From Lactobacillus sp. S2-2 (GTDB lineage: Bacteria; Bacillota; Bacilli; Lactobacillales; Lactobacillaceae), in assembly GCF_021698855.1 (NCBI RefSeq), contig NZ_WWFA01000011.1, positions 124,001-188,000 on the forward strand: a DNA stretch of 64,000 nt. Reading direction: 5' to 3'. A model generated the notes under the pieces. That model saw only the letters and a program-made list of their open reading frames with translations, was not told the DNA's origin and did no database searches. Made by a program: the position numbers and the translations under genes. Numbering within the stretch: position 1 is the stretch's first letter; each line of letters opens with the position of its first letter. Below are positions 17,201 through 25,663 of the stretch, piece by piece.

Positions 17201-17572
17201 TTATTTTATTTCTTGGATTAATCTTGAATTAATAAGGTATTTTATTTCATATTTGTAAGTTAAATCCTTGAGAAAATGTGCTAGTTCATCATCTTCCAAA
17301 GTTACTTCATTGATTAATCTCATATAGTTATCTTTTTCTTCTTTTGTGCATTTCTTTTTAAAATAACCCCAAACATGTTGGTAAGTATTTTTTAACGAAC
17401 TAATAGTGGGAGTTAAGTGTTCAGCCTCAGAAATTAATTCTTGATATTCTTTTTCCTTTTCATCATTCCAATTATTATTACTAGCGAGGTTTCTAATTTG
17501 ATTATACATGTTTTGTGATTTGGACATTACATAATACTTATTATATGCCCAGTCATTTTGCCATGAATTCAA
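17201..17572 (-). CDS. DUF1722 (YbgA-like) protein
   Basis: Cytoplasmic protein of 123 aa that is mostly the DUF1722/YbgA domain. The opening WAYNKYYVMSKSQNMYNQIR is the family's typical start, followed by an all-helical body with WGYFKKKCTKEEK. In other bacteria the domain occurs fused to DUF523 or next to photolyase genes; its biochemical role is unknown. It starts with TTG at 17572, with AAGGTGG about eight bases upstream. It is 16 bases downstream of the repeat membrane protein gene and probably cotranscribed with it. Confidence 0.75.
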   Translation of the reverse strand: MNSWQNDWAYNKYYVMSKSQNMYNQIRNLASNNNWNDEKEKEYQELISEAEHLTPTISSLKNTYQHVWGYFKKKCTKEEKDNYMRLINEVTLEDDELAHFLKDLTYKYEIKYLINSRLIQEIK

Positions 17573-17588
17573 AGTAACACCACCTTAA

Positions 17589-18248
17589 TTAATTTTTGGT
17601 ATTTATTAAGTCTTTTATTTTTTGAGGATTAATAACAAAATAAAAAATCAAGAAAATTACAGCAGCAATTATTGCATCAACTGATCTGCCTTTGATAATT
17701 AAAAACAATGAGAAGATTAATCCTACTACAGGAATCCAAAAATTTATGAATGCTTCTTTTCCAATGATCTTTTTAATATAATTATATGTTGAGATTATCG
17801 ATTGCTTTGATTTTGAAATACTGTCTGAAGAAGGTAATTTAATATTTTTAACATCATCTAGTTGGTGTAGATTTAAAATGATATAAAATATTATGAAGAC
17901 AATTGCACTTGTAATACCTTTTTCTAAAATATTAAATACGATAATTAAAATTGTTGTAACTAATCCAATTAAAGGAATCCAAATCTTTAAGAAGGTATTT
18001 AGATCAAAAATATTTTTAAATTTTTGAATTATTGATTTTGAAAAAGTTAATGAATTCTCTGCTAGTTCTTTTGGTTGTTTTTCTTTTTGATTAATTATAT
18101 AAATAGAAATATAAAAAGCAATAAAAATTATTGCAGCTAGAATTGCTTTAAAAGATCCTTTGGCAAATAATAAGCTCAAAGAAATAATTAATCCTAAGAT
18201 TGGTAGCCAAATGTTGATTATTTTTTCCATATTAAATATATTCTTCAT
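17589..18248 (-). CDS. Membrane protein made of three tandem two-helix repeats, unknown
   Basis: Protein of 219 aa consisting of three related units. Each unit opens with (N/K)-(I/F)-W-(I/L)-P-x-(I/L/V)-G-L and continues through a hydrophobic hairpin that ends in I-F-x-x-F-Y. The Trp residues lie near 14, 90 and 171, so the period is about 76-81 residues. Units are joined by charged linkers (QKEKQPKELAEN and KLPSSDSISKSK). This predicts six membrane segments. ATG 18248 has AGGAAG upstream. I do not recognise a family. The gene is first in a short operon with the DUF1722 gene and divergent from tag. Confidence 0.7.
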   Translation of the reverse strand: MKNIFNMEKIINIWLPILGLIISLSLLFAKGSFKAILAAIIFIAFYISIYIINQKEKQPKELAENSLTFSKSIIQKFKNIFDLNTFLKIWIPLIGLVTTILIIVFNILEKGITSAIVFIIFYIILNLHQLDDVKNIKLPSSDSISKSKQSIISTYNYIKKIIGKEAFINFWIPVVGLIFSLFLIIKGRSVDAIIAAVIFLIFYFVINPQKIKDLINTKN

Positions 18249-18337
18249 TATTAATCTTCCTATCTTAATAAATTTTTTATAAATTAATTATATCAAATAT
18301 CTTAAAACACTAAACAAATTTGAATTGAGGTATATTT

Positions 18338-18854
18338 ATGGAATGGTTTGAAAAAAGTAAAGAATTAAATGATTATTATGTAAATGAGTGGGGGAAAGTG
18401 ATTAAAAATGATGATCAGTTATTTGAAGCATTAACACTAGAATCCTTACAAGCAGGATTGAGTTGGGAGATTGTTTTAAAAAAACGGGATGCATTTCGAA
18501 AAGCATTTTATGATTTTAACATTAACCCAATTATCTGATAACTATGTGGACGGATTATTAAATAATGATCAATTAATTAAACATCGAGCTAAATTATCAG
18601 CTATTGTAAATAATGCAAAGGTTATTAAAGAAATTCAATTAGAATTTGGTTCTTTTTATAATTATATTTGGAGATTTACTAATTTTAAGGTGGTTAAAAA
18701 TTATTATAATGATTTTTCTGAAATACCAAGTAAATCAGATCTTTCAAATAAATTTGTTAAAGATTTAAAAAAAAGAGGGATTAATTTTTTTGGACCAGTA
18801 ACATCTTATAGTTTTTTGCAAGCAATAGGAGTTATCCAAGATAAAATAAAATAA
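18338..18854 (+). pseudogene. tag: 3-methyladenine DNA glycosylase I (tag), frameshifted
   Basis: The first frame (18338-18538) encodes a Tag N-terminus: NEWGKVIKNDDQLFEALTLE, then SLQAGLSWEIVLKKRDAFRKAFYDFNIN. The second half continues in the next frame as QLSDNYVDGLL ... HRAKLSAIVNNAK ... SYSFLQAIGVI up to 18854. One extra base within CCC at 18526-18528 would explain the break; its removal rejoins NIN to QLSDNYV. Tag removes 3-methyladenine from alkylated DNA. Independent of the shift, the Zn-binding residues known in E. coli Tag (N-terminal Cys, His in YHDNEWG, C-terminal His and Cys) are missing here: Tyr replaces the His and the tail stops at QDKIK. A sequencing error remains possible. 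Confidence 0.82.
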
Positions 18855-18906
18855 CTTTAAATAATATAGTATACTGAAAAAATATAAAAGGGGTTTAATT
18901 ACATAT

Positions 18907-18933
18907 ATGAATATTGAAAAGGTAAGATTTTGA
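18907..18933 (+). CDS. Eight-codon mini-ORF overlapping the start of the YiiX-like gene
   Basis: ATG at 18907 opens MNIEKVRF and stops with TGA at 18931-18933, which overlaps the TTG start at 18930. A GGGG tract stands 13 bases before the ATG. The overlap could couple translation of the TTG-initiated gene to this ORF. It may also be chance in AT-rich DNA. Confidence 0.25.
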   Translation: MNIEKVRF

Positions 18934-19481
18934 AAAATGGTGATTTACTCTTTATAAGTGATAGAAGTAATTTATTTTCTAAATTAATAATAAAAAGTAC
19001 ATCTGAAGTATTTTCTTATAATCATGTTGCAATCCTTTATATTGATTATGATAATAATTTTAATGTAATTGAATCAATACCAAGTAGGGGAGTTATAAAA
19101 AGATCTTTGGCTGAATTTATAACTGATAATGTTGAATATGAGATAGATTTATATAGAGTGAAGATAAAATTTAACGATAAAGAAGTTATAAAAAATGCTT
19201 TTAAGTTTTTAGGTGAACCTTATAATAATACTTTTACACAAAATGGTAATGGTTTGTATTGTTCTGAATTGATTATTAAGTCTTTTGCTAATGAAAATAT
19301 TTTTAAACCTATTAAATTACAATTTGGTAAAGACAAAGAGACATTAGATAGTTGGACTAAATATTATGAGGAATATAATATGAAGATTCCATTTAATGAT
19401 TTAGGAAGTAGTCCAAATTCTTTAATAAAAAGTGATGCAATTCGATTTGTTGAAAATATAAATAAAAAGGCTACTCATTGA
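18930..19481 (+). CDS. YiiX/YebB-like NlpC/P60-superfamily cysteine hydrolase
   Basis: Protein of 183 aa with the permuted papain-like layout of the YiiX/YebB group. GDLLFISDRSNLFSKLI comes first, then the His of YNHVAIL, a conserved ESIPSRGV strand, and the catalytic Cys in NGLYCSELI. No signal peptide is visible, so it probably acts in the cytoplasm. Relatives are thought to be amidases or lipid-active hydrolases; the substrate is unknown. The start is TTG 18930 with AAAGG upstream. It follows a candidate promoter with TATACT and ends in a good terminator. Confidence 0.75.
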   Translation: MKNGDLLFISDRSNLFSKLIIKSTSEVFSYNHVAILYIDYDNNFNVIESIPSRGVIKRSLAEFITDNVEYEIDLYRVKIKFNDKEVIKNAFKFLGEPYNNTFTQNGNGLYCSELIIKSFANENIFKPIKLQFGKDKETLDSWTKYYEEYNMKIPFNDLGSSPNSLIKSDAIRFVENINKKATH

Positions 19482-19495
19482 GTAGCCTTTTTTTC
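19465..19495 (+). terminator. Terminator of the YiiX-like gene
   Basis: AAAGGCTACTC-ATT-GAGTAGCCTTT followed by Ts, overlapping the end of the gene. Confidence 0.88.
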
Positions 19496-19523
19496 TTTTT
19501 GATTATATTCGTATTTTAAAAGA

Positions 19524-19595
19524 TTGGGTATACTGGGATCGAACCAGTAGATTACGGATTCAGAGTCCGTTGCCTTACCATTTGGCGAATACCCA
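19524..19595 (-). tRNA. tRNA-Gln (anticodon CTG)
   Basis: Minus-strand cloverleaf: acceptor TGGGTAT/ATACCCA with the U1-A72 pair usual for tRNA-Gln, D stem GCC/GGC, anticodon arm ACGGA-CTCTGAA-TCCGT (anticodon CUG), and T arm ACTGG-TTCGATC-CCAGT. CCA is not encoded. It reads CAG, a rare codon in this AT-rich genome; most related bacteria rely on a UUG anticodon. Confidence 0.92.
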
Positions 19596-19608
19596 TTAAC
19601 AATTGTTA

Positions 19609-19637
19609 ATCTTATTACTAAAATTGATTGATGTCAA
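19609..19637 (-). promoter_or_regulatory. Promoter of tRNA-Gln
   Basis: TTGACA (19637-19632), 17-base spacer, TAAGAT (19614-19609), 14 bases before the tRNA 5' end. Its -35 box lies one base from that of the divergent tRNA-Glu promoter. Confidence 0.75.
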
Positions 19638-19638
19638 T

Positions 19639-19667
19639 TTGACAATCAATTAATTAAAGCGTAGTCT
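19639..19667 (+). promoter_or_regulatory. Promoter of tRNA-Glu
   Basis: TTGACA (19639-19644), 17-base spacer, TAGTCT (19662-19667), 13 bases before the tRNA. Together with the opposite promoter it forms the near-palindrome TGTCAATTTGACA. Confidence 0.75.
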
Positions 19668-19680
19668 TAGTCATTGTTAA

Positions 19681-19754
19681 TGCCCGGTGGTCAAACTGGT
19701 TTAAGACGTCGCCCTCTCAAGGCGGAGTTACGAGTTCGAGTCTCGTTCGGGTAA
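19681..19754 (+). tRNA. tRNA-Glu (anticodon CTC)
   Basis: Cloverleaf with acceptor TGCCCGG/TCGGGTA (two G-U pairs), D stem GTC/GAC, anticodon arm TCGCC-CTCTCAA-GGCGG (anticodon CUC) and T arm ACGAG-TTCGAGT-CTCGT. CCA is not encoded. The GGTCAA and TTTAAGAC elements are typical of tRNA-Glu. U1-A72 is unusual for Glu, which generally has G1. It reads GAG only. Confidence 0.88.
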
Positions 19755-19790
19755 TAAAAAAAGCGTTCTTGTTAAAGAACGTTTTTTTAG
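19755..19790. terminator. Bidirectional terminator between tRNA-Glu and gatD
   Basis: AAAAAAAGCGTTCTT-GTTA-AAGAACGTTTTTTT is flanked symmetrically by A and T runs. Confidence 0.88.
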
Positions 19791-20491
19791 TATTGATAAA
19801 TTTCTAAATTGTTTTCTGATTCTGTGAAATCGACGTTAGGATATTTTTGCTTTAAAGCACTGAATAAAATACGTTTAGCTAAATTTCCATTACGAGCTAG
19901 AACAGGTCCATGAAAATAAGTACAGTAGGTATTTTTGTAAATAGCACCTTCAAAATTATCAGTTCCATTATTACCGTTACCATTAATAATATCACCAAGT
20001 GGTCTTTCATCTTTTCCTGTAAAGGTAATTCCTTGATGATTTTCAAAGCCTTTATATTCTTGACCAGTTTCTTCATTTTTGATTAAAACATTTCCAATGA
20101 ATCGATGATTATCTTGTTGTTCAGTATGATGGTCTAATGCACCAATTCCTGGTAATTTATTTCCATCAGCATCAATGTAGTAATGACCTAACATTTGATA
20201 TCCACCGCAAATTGCAATCATATTTCCATTATTTTCGATGAATTTAGTTATTTCATTTTTTTTATTAGTTAAGTCTTTGGCAACGACACTTTGTTCAAAA
20301 TCTTGACCACCACCAAAGACAGCAATATCATAATCTTCAGCTTTAAAATTTTCTTCTAGACTTACTATTTCAGATGTTACTTCGACACCAATTTGTTTTC
20401 CATAGTATTTTAAAGCAATGATATTTCCAATATCACCATAGGTGTTCATTAAATCACCATATAAATGTGCAATTTTTAAAGAAAGTGTCAT
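19787..20491 (-). CDS. gatD: Lipid II isoglutaminyl synthase, glutamine amidotransferase subunit GatD
   Basis: Class I glutamine amidotransferase of 234 aa that hydrolyses glutamine and passes ammonia to MurT, which amidates the D-Glu of lipid II to D-isoglutamine. Catalytic Cys is near residue 95 in AICGGYQML and the His near 194 in YFHGPV. The cobyric-acid-synthase-like N-terminus (LYGDLMNTYGDIGNI) is typical. ATG 20491 overlaps the murT stop by one base (TAATG), so translation is coupled. The gene shares a bidirectional terminator with tRNA-Glu. Confidence 0.95.
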   Translation of the reverse strand: MTLSLKIAHLYGDLMNTYGDIGNIIALKYYGKQIGVEVTSEIVSLEENFKAEDYDIAVFGGGQDFEQSVVAKDLTNKKNEITKFIENNGNMIAICGGYQMLGHYYIDADGNKLPGIGALDHHTEQQDNHRFIGNVLIKNEETGQEYKGFENHQGITFTGKDERPLGDIINGNGNNGTDNFEGAIYKNTYCTYFHGPVLARNGNLAKRILFSALKQKYPNVDFTESENNLEIYQY

Positions 20492-21843
20492 TATCCCATT
20501 CCCCCATCAATATAACCTTTATTTGCAAGAATTTTTCTCATTTGAAGCATTGCAGTATAAGTGGCTAATACATAAACTTTTTTGGTTGGTAATGAAGTTA
20601 TTTGATCAACAACTTTATTAATATCAGGTTCAACGATATGTTTTTCTGAAGGAATACCAGCGGCTTTTAATCTAAAAGTGATGTCTTTATATCTTTGACC
20701 ACCAGTAATAAATTTACTGATATTCATATCATTTAACCGTTCAAATTCACCATCCCAAATCCAACTTGTATCAATTCCATCAGCATAGTTAGCATTTAAA
20801 AGACCTACAAAAGAAAATGGGTCTTTTTCTTTACTAATTAAATCAATTACTTGATTTAAACCAACTGGATTTTTAACTAAAACAATTGTTATTTTTTTAT
20901 CTTTAATTTGAATTTCTTCTTGTCTACCAAAAACTCGTTCGTTTTTTTGAAAAGCATTTTTAATTTGATCTTTTGTAATATCAAATTCTCTACCAATCGA
21001 ATAAGCAGCTAAAGCGTTGTAGATATTATAAGTTCCACCAACTTTAATTTCATAAGAAAAATCATCGATATCAAAATTAGAACTAACTGGTGTCATTTCA
21101 TTAATTTTGGTTAATTCATATTTTAATTGTGGACGTTTGAAATTACAATTAGGACAGAAAAAATCACCTAAGTTTCCATATGTTATTTCATGAAAGTGCA
21201 TAATATGATGACAAACTGGACAAACAACCCCGTCGGTATTAGGTGAAGCTTTCATATCAATATTAGTATTTTCATTCTTAAATCCATAAAAAATTTGTTG
21301 ATTACTAATTTCTTTTGAATTAAAAATTGAAGCATCACCATTAGCAATTACTTTTGCTTCAGGTGCAAGTTTAATTCCATCTAATATTTTTTGATAAGTT
21401 GTGTATATTTCACCATAACGATCAAGTTGATCACGGAAAATATTAGTTAAGACAAAATATTTAGGTTTAATGAATTTAACGATTTTCTCAACGTTTGCTT
21501 CATCAACTTCTAGAACAGCAAGATTTTTTTGATTTTTTGATCTTTTTTTATCTTTAATAAATGTTGAAACAATTCCTTGTTCCATATTTGATCCAGTTGG
21601 GTTAGTTAGAATATTGTCGTATTTTTCTTTTAAAGTTTGTACAATTAATGCAGTTGTTAAAGTTTTACCATTTGTACCAGTAACAATTACTACATCATAT
21701 TGCTCACCAAAATGTGATAAAATATTTGGATCAATTTTAGTTGTTATTTTACCTGGAAGGGAACTTCCTCCTTTAAAGAAATTATGTAAAACCCAATATG
21801 AAGATTTTCCCATGAATGTTGCAAATTGACTTCTTAATGACAT
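20491..21843 (-). CDS. murT: Lipid II isoglutaminyl synthase, Mur-ligase-like subunit MurT
   Basis: ATP-dependent subunit of 450 aa that activates the alpha-carboxyl of D-Glu in lipid II. The Mur ligase P-loop is VTGTNGKT (54-61). A four-Cys zinc ribbon unique to MurT lies in the middle: Cys 208, 211, 230 and 233 (CPVCHH ... CPNCNF). The C-terminal DUF1727 domain interacts with GatD. ATG 21843 follows a plausible SD sequence (AGGAGCG). It is first in the two-gene murT-gatD operon and divergent from tdk. Confidence 0.95.
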   Translation of the reverse strand: MSLRSQFATFMGKSSYWVLHNFFKGGSSLPGKITTKIDPNILSHFGEQYDVVIVTGTNGKTLTTALIVQTLKEKYDNILTNPTGSNMEQGIVSTFIKDKKRSKNQKNLAVLEVDEANVEKIVKFIKPKYFVLTNIFRDQLDRYGEIYTTYQKILDGIKLAPEAKVIANGDASIFNSKEISNQQIFYGFKNENTNIDMKASPNTDGVVCPVCHHIMHFHEITYGNLGDFFCPNCNFKRPQLKYELTKINEMTPVSSNFDIDDFSYEIKVGGTYNIYNALAAYSIGREFDITKDQIKNAFQKNERVFGRQEEIQIKDKKITIVLVKNPVGLNQVIDLISKEKDPFSFVGLLNANYADGIDTSWIWDGEFERLNDMNISKFITGGQRYKDITFRLKAAGIPSEKHIVEPDINKVVDQITSLPTKKVYVLATYTAMLQMRKILANKGYIDGGMG

Positions 21844-22029
21844 GGTAATTCACGCTCCTAGTGATATTATTCGATTAATGTATTGCTATATTTTAGCATA
21901 ATTAAATCTTTATGTATTTTAATTGACTATATATTAACTAAAAAATAAAAAATCATAAATAAGCATGCAACTTTTGTTATAATTAGATATAATATGATTG
22001 TGTAAATACGTTTAGAAAGAGTGATTTTT

Positions 22030-22617
22030 TTGGCACAATTATTTTTTAGATATGGTGCAATGAATAGTGGTAAAACCATTGAAATAATAAAAGTTGCTCA
22101 TAATTATGAAGAACAAGGAAAGTCTGTAATTATAATGACTAGTGCAGTTGATACTAGATCTGAAGGCGACATTGTGGAATCAAGAATAGGTTTAAAAAGG
22201 CCTGCAATTTCAATTAAAGAAGATACAAATATTCATAATTTATTTTTAGCTAATGCTGAAGTGATTGGTAAAAAAATAAGTTGTATTCTAGTTGATGAAG
22301 CTCAATTTTTAAAAAGACATCATGTAGTCGAATTAGCTAAAATTGTAGATAAATATAATATTCCAGTAATGACATTTGGATTAAAAAATGATTTTCAAAA
22401 TCATCTTTTTGAAGGTTCTGAAGCATTACTTTTATATGCAGATAAAATTGAAGAAATGAAGACTATTTGTTGGTTCTGTGAAAGTAAAGCAATTATGAAT
22501 TTAAGATTTCATGATGGGAAACCAATTTATGAGGGTGATCAAGTACAAGTTGGTGGAAATGAATCTTATTATCCAGTATGTAGAAAACATTACAATCATC
22601 CAGATATTAAAAAATAA
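22030..22617 (+). CDS. tdk: Thymidine kinase
   Basis: Cytosolic salvage enzyme that phosphorylates thymidine, 195 aa from the preferred start. The Walker A loop is GAMNSGKT near residue 9, LVDEAQF supplies Walker B, and a structural zinc is bound by CWFC and the C-terminal CRKH. TTG 22030 gives the usual start [15 protein letters not shown], with AAAGAG eight bases upstream; an in-frame GTG at 22021 overlaps that SD sequence. It begins the tdk-prfA-prmC-tsaC cluster, with eleven bases to prfA. Confidence 0.94.
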   Translation: MAQLFFRYGAMNSGKTIEIIKVAHNYEEQGKSVIIMTSAVDTRSEGDIVESRIGLKRPAISIKEDTNIHNLFLANAEVIGKKISCILVDEAQFLKRHHVVELAKIVDKYNIPVMTFGLKNDFQNHLFEGSEALLLYADKIEEMKTICWFCESKAIMNLRFHDGKPIYEGDQVQVGGNESYYPVCRKHYNHPDIKK

Positions 22618-22628
22618 AGGAGAAAACA

Positions 22629-23726
22629 ATGGCCGATATAGATAAAATTTTTAGTCGATTACAATCAGTAGCAGATCGTTATAGTGAATTAAATGAACTT
22701 ATTTCTGACCCTGATGTAATCTCTGATACAAAAAGATTTATGAAATTATCTAAAGAAGAAGGAAGTTTGAGAGAAACTGTAGATACTTATCATAAATATC
22801 AAGAAGTTGTTTCACAATTAGATGATAATGAAGAATTATTAAGAGAAAAATTGGATCCAGAGATGGATACAATGGTAAAAGCAGAAATTACTGATTTAAA
22901 AGAGCAAAAAGATCAATTGGAAGAACAATTAAAGATTATGTTAATTCCTAAAGATCCTAATGATGATAAAAATATTATTATGGAAATTAGAGGAGCTGCT
23001 GGTGGTGATGAGGGTAGTTTATTTGCCGCAGATCTTTATGACATGTATATTCGTTATGCAGAACAACAAGGTTGGAGTACTCAAGTGATTGATTCAACTG
23101 CAACTGAAGTTGGTGGATTTAAAGAAATTGCAATTATGATTAATGGTGATAAGGTTTATTCGAAACTTAAATACGAAAATGGGGCACATCGTGTACAAAG
23201 AGTGCCCTCAACTGAATCTGCTGGACGTGTTCATACATCAACTGCAACTGTTGGTGTAATGCCAGAAGAAGAAGATGTTGATATTACGATTGATCCAGCT
23301 GATGTTAAAACTGATGTTTATCGTGCATCTGGTGCCGGTGGACAACACGTTAATAAAACTTCTTCTGCGGTTAGAATGACCCACTTGCCAACAGGAATTG
23401 TGGTTGCAATGCAAGATGAAAGATCACAACAACAAAATAGAGAAAAAGCTATGAAGGTTTTAAAGGCTCGTGTCTATGATTATTTTGCACAACAAGAACA
23501 AGATCAATATGCGGCTGAAAGAAAGTCTGCAATTGGTAGTGGTGATCGTTCAGAAAGAATTAGAACTTACAACTTCCCACAAAATCGTGTAACTGATCAT
23601 CGTATTGGATTAACCTTAAATAAATTGGATAAAGTAATAGCTGGTGATTTAAATGAAATAATTGATGCTTTAATTGTTTCTGATCAAGCTAAGAAATTGG
23701 AAGAATTAAATGAATCAGAAATGTAA
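22629..23726 (+). CDS. prfA: Peptide chain release factor 1
   Basis: Release factor of 365 aa that reads UAA and UAG. The peptidyl-transferase motif GGQ is at residues 237-239 in [10 protein letters not shown], and a codon-recognition element occurs in [13 protein letters not shown] (the PxT position). ATG 22629 has AAAGGAGA upstream. It overlaps prmC, whose product methylates the Gln of GGQ, so the two are made together. Confidence 0.97.
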   Translation: MADIDKIFSRLQSVADRYSELNELISDPDVISDTKRFMKLSKEEGSLRETVDTYHKYQEVVSQLDDNEELLREKLDPEMDTMVKAEITDLKEQKDQLEEQLKIMLIPKDPNDDKNIIMEIRGAAGGDEGSLFAADLYDMYIRYAEQQGWSTQVIDSTATEVGGFKEIAIMINGDKVYSKLKYENGAHRVQRVPSTESAGRVHTSTATVGVMPEEEDVDITIDPADVKTDVYRASGAGGQHVNKTSSAVRMTHLPTGIVVAMQDERSQQQNREKAMKVLKARVYDYFAQQEQDQYAAERKSAIGSGDRSERIRTYNFPQNRVTDHRIGLTLNKLDKVIAGDLNEIIDALIVSDQAKKLEELNESEM

Positions 23727-24576
23727 TTCGGAAATTATTTTTTCATATTTAAAAAAATGGGAAGAAAAAATTAGTAATGTTGATCTTAATCCTGAAGTAG
23801 CATCAATGTTTATCTTGAATTACTTTCATTGGAGTCAAGCTCAGTTATTAAGTCATTATCGAGATACTTTGGATGGTAATGATTTAAATAAATTAAATGA
23901 ACAATTAACAAGATATATTAATGGAGAACCAGCTCAATATATAATCAAAAAAGCTTATTTTTACGGAAATGAGCTTTTTGTTAATCCAAAAGTTTTGATT
24001 CCAAGGCCAGAAACTGAAGAATTGGTTGATTTAATCTTAAAAGAACATCAAGAAGATTCTCTAAAAATTTTAGATATTGGAACAGGTAGTGGAGCGATAG
24101 CAATTAGTTTAAAGAAAGAGCGTCCTAATTGGGAGGTTTTTGCTGCAGATATTTCATCTGATTCTTTAGAAATAGCTCAGTTAAATGCTGATGAAATTGT
24201 TGATTCAAAGATTAATTTTTTTAAAAGTGATGTATTTGAATCAATAAATATTTATGATTTTGATTTAATTGTCTCTAACCCACCGTATATTAGTTTTGAT
24301 GAAATTGATTTAATGGATAAAAGTGTAATGCAATATGAACCTCATCTTGCGTTATTTGCTGAAAACAATGGTCTATATATTTATGATAAAATTTTGAAGC
24401 GAAGTTCCAATTATTTAAAGTCAGATGGAGAAATATATTTTGAAATAGGATTTAATCAAGCTAAATCATTAAAACATTTAGCTAACCAATATTTAACTAA
24501 TAGTAGAGTAGATGTTTTTCAGGATATTAATGGAACAGATCGAATCGTTCATATTAAACTAGAAAGAAGTAATTAA
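23710..24576 (+). CDS. prmC: Release factor glutamine methyltransferase
   Basis: SAM-dependent N5-methyltransferase of 288 aa acting on the GGQ Gln of release factors. The SAM loop is [12 protein letters not shown] and the catalytic motif is SNPPYIS. The N-terminal helical domain that binds the release factor is present (about residues 1-95). ATG 23710 lies inside the end of prfA, with GGAAGA about nine bases upstream. It is followed one base later by tsaC. Confidence 0.95.
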   Translation: MNQKCNSEIIFSYLKKWEEKISNVDLNPEVASMFILNYFHWSQAQLLSHYRDTLDGNDLNKLNEQLTRYINGEPAQYIIKKAYFYGNELFVNPKVLIPRPETEELVDLILKEHQEDSLKILDIGTGSGAIAISLKKERPNWEVFAADISSDSLEIAQLNADEIVDSKINFFKSDVFESINIYDFDLIVSNPPYISFDEIDLMDKSVMQYEPHLALFAENNGLYIYDKILKRSSNYLKSDGEIYFEIGFNQAKSLKHLANQYLTNSRVDVFQDINGTDRIVHIKLERSN

Positions 24577-24577
24577 A

Positions 24578-25582
24578 ATGGAAACAAAAATTTTAAAATC
24601 AAATCAAATTCAAGAAGCTGCTGATTTAATTAGAGATGGTAAATTAGTTTCTTTTCCAACTGAAACAGTTTATGGGTTAGGTGCAGATGCAACAAACGCA
24701 ACTGCTGTAGAAAAGGTATACAAAGCTAAAGGAAGACCAAGTGATAATCCTTTAATAGTACATGTTGCTGATGTGGAGACAGTTGAAAAGTATGTTGATC
24801 ATTTGGATGAAAAAACAAAAAAATTAATGAATAGTTTCTGGCCTGGACCTTTAACTATTATTTTAAAAATAAAAGATGGAGTTTTACCTAAAGTTGTTAC
24901 AGGGGGACTACAAACTGCTGCATTTAGAAATCCTAATCAACCAGTTACTACTAAAATGATTGAAAAGGCAGGAGTTCCAATTGTTGGTCCTTCTGCAAAT
25001 ACTTCAGGTAAACCGAGTCCAACGACGGCTTTGCACGTTTATCACGATTTAAATAAAAAAATTGATGGAATTTTAGATGATGGACAAACTAAATATGGAA
25101 TTGAATCAACTGTTTTAGATATGTCAGTTGACGAACCTGTAATATTACGTCCAGGTGCTGTTACTGAAAAAGACATTGAAAAAGTGATTGGAAAGATTTC
25201 AAATAGTAATGTACATCTTTCTGCAGCTGATGTTCCTAAAGCACCAGGGATGAAGTATCGCCATTATGCTCCTGAAGCAAAGGTTCAAATTGTTAAAAGT
25301 AACTGGTCAGATGTGATTTCTTGGATTAATCAGCAAAATGAAATGATTGGAATTATGGCAACTGATGATGTAATTGAAAAATATGATTGGCCAAAAAATA
25401 CAACAATATTTTCTTTAGGTAAAAGTGTGACATCTGCTAGTCATTTCTTATTTGATGGTCTAAGAAATTTTGATGATCATAAGCTTGCAAATATTTTAGT
25501 ACAATCGTTTTCAGATGAAGGAATGGGTGCTGCATATATGAATCGCTTATTAAAATCTGCGGGTAACGAATATTTTTCATAA
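24578..25582 (+). CDS. tsaC: Threonylcarbamoyl-AMP synthase (Sua5/YwlC type)
   Basis: Enzyme of 334 aa that makes threonylcarbamoyl-AMP from threonine, bicarbonate and ATP, the first step of the t6A37 tRNA modification. The YrdC domain occupies the first 200 residues (SFPTETVYGLGADA, KGRPSDNPLIVHV, GPSANTSGKPSPT). A linker with APGMKYRHYAPEA leads to the C-terminal Sua5 domain, so it is the long form. It is separated by one base from prmC and followed by a gap with the glyA SD sequence. Confidence 0.95.
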   Translation: METKILKSNQIQEAADLIRDGKLVSFPTETVYGLGADATNATAVEKVYKAKGRPSDNPLIVHVADVETVEKYVDHLDEKTKKLMNSFWPGPLTIILKIKDGVLPKVVTGGLQTAAFRNPNQPVTTKMIEKAGVPIVGPSANTSGKPSPTTALHVYHDLNKKIDGILDDGQTKYGIESTVLDMSVDEPVILRPGAVTEKDIEKVIGKISNSNVHLSAADVPKAPGMKYRHYAPEAKVQIVKSNWSDVISWINQQNEMIGIMATDDVIEKYDWPKNTTIFSLGKSVTSASHFLFDGLRNFDDHKLANILVQSFSDEGMGAAYMNRLLKSAGNEYFS

Positions 25583-25663
25583 AACAATACAATTCACGAA
25601 CTATTTCTGTTAAAATTAATGTAATGGTTAACTTTTAACCTAATTTTGAAGGAGTGGTCATTT

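Noticed and set aside
25583-25663. Glycine riboswitch before glyA
   Set aside because: The 81-base gap is too short and lacks the conserved paired aptamer core.
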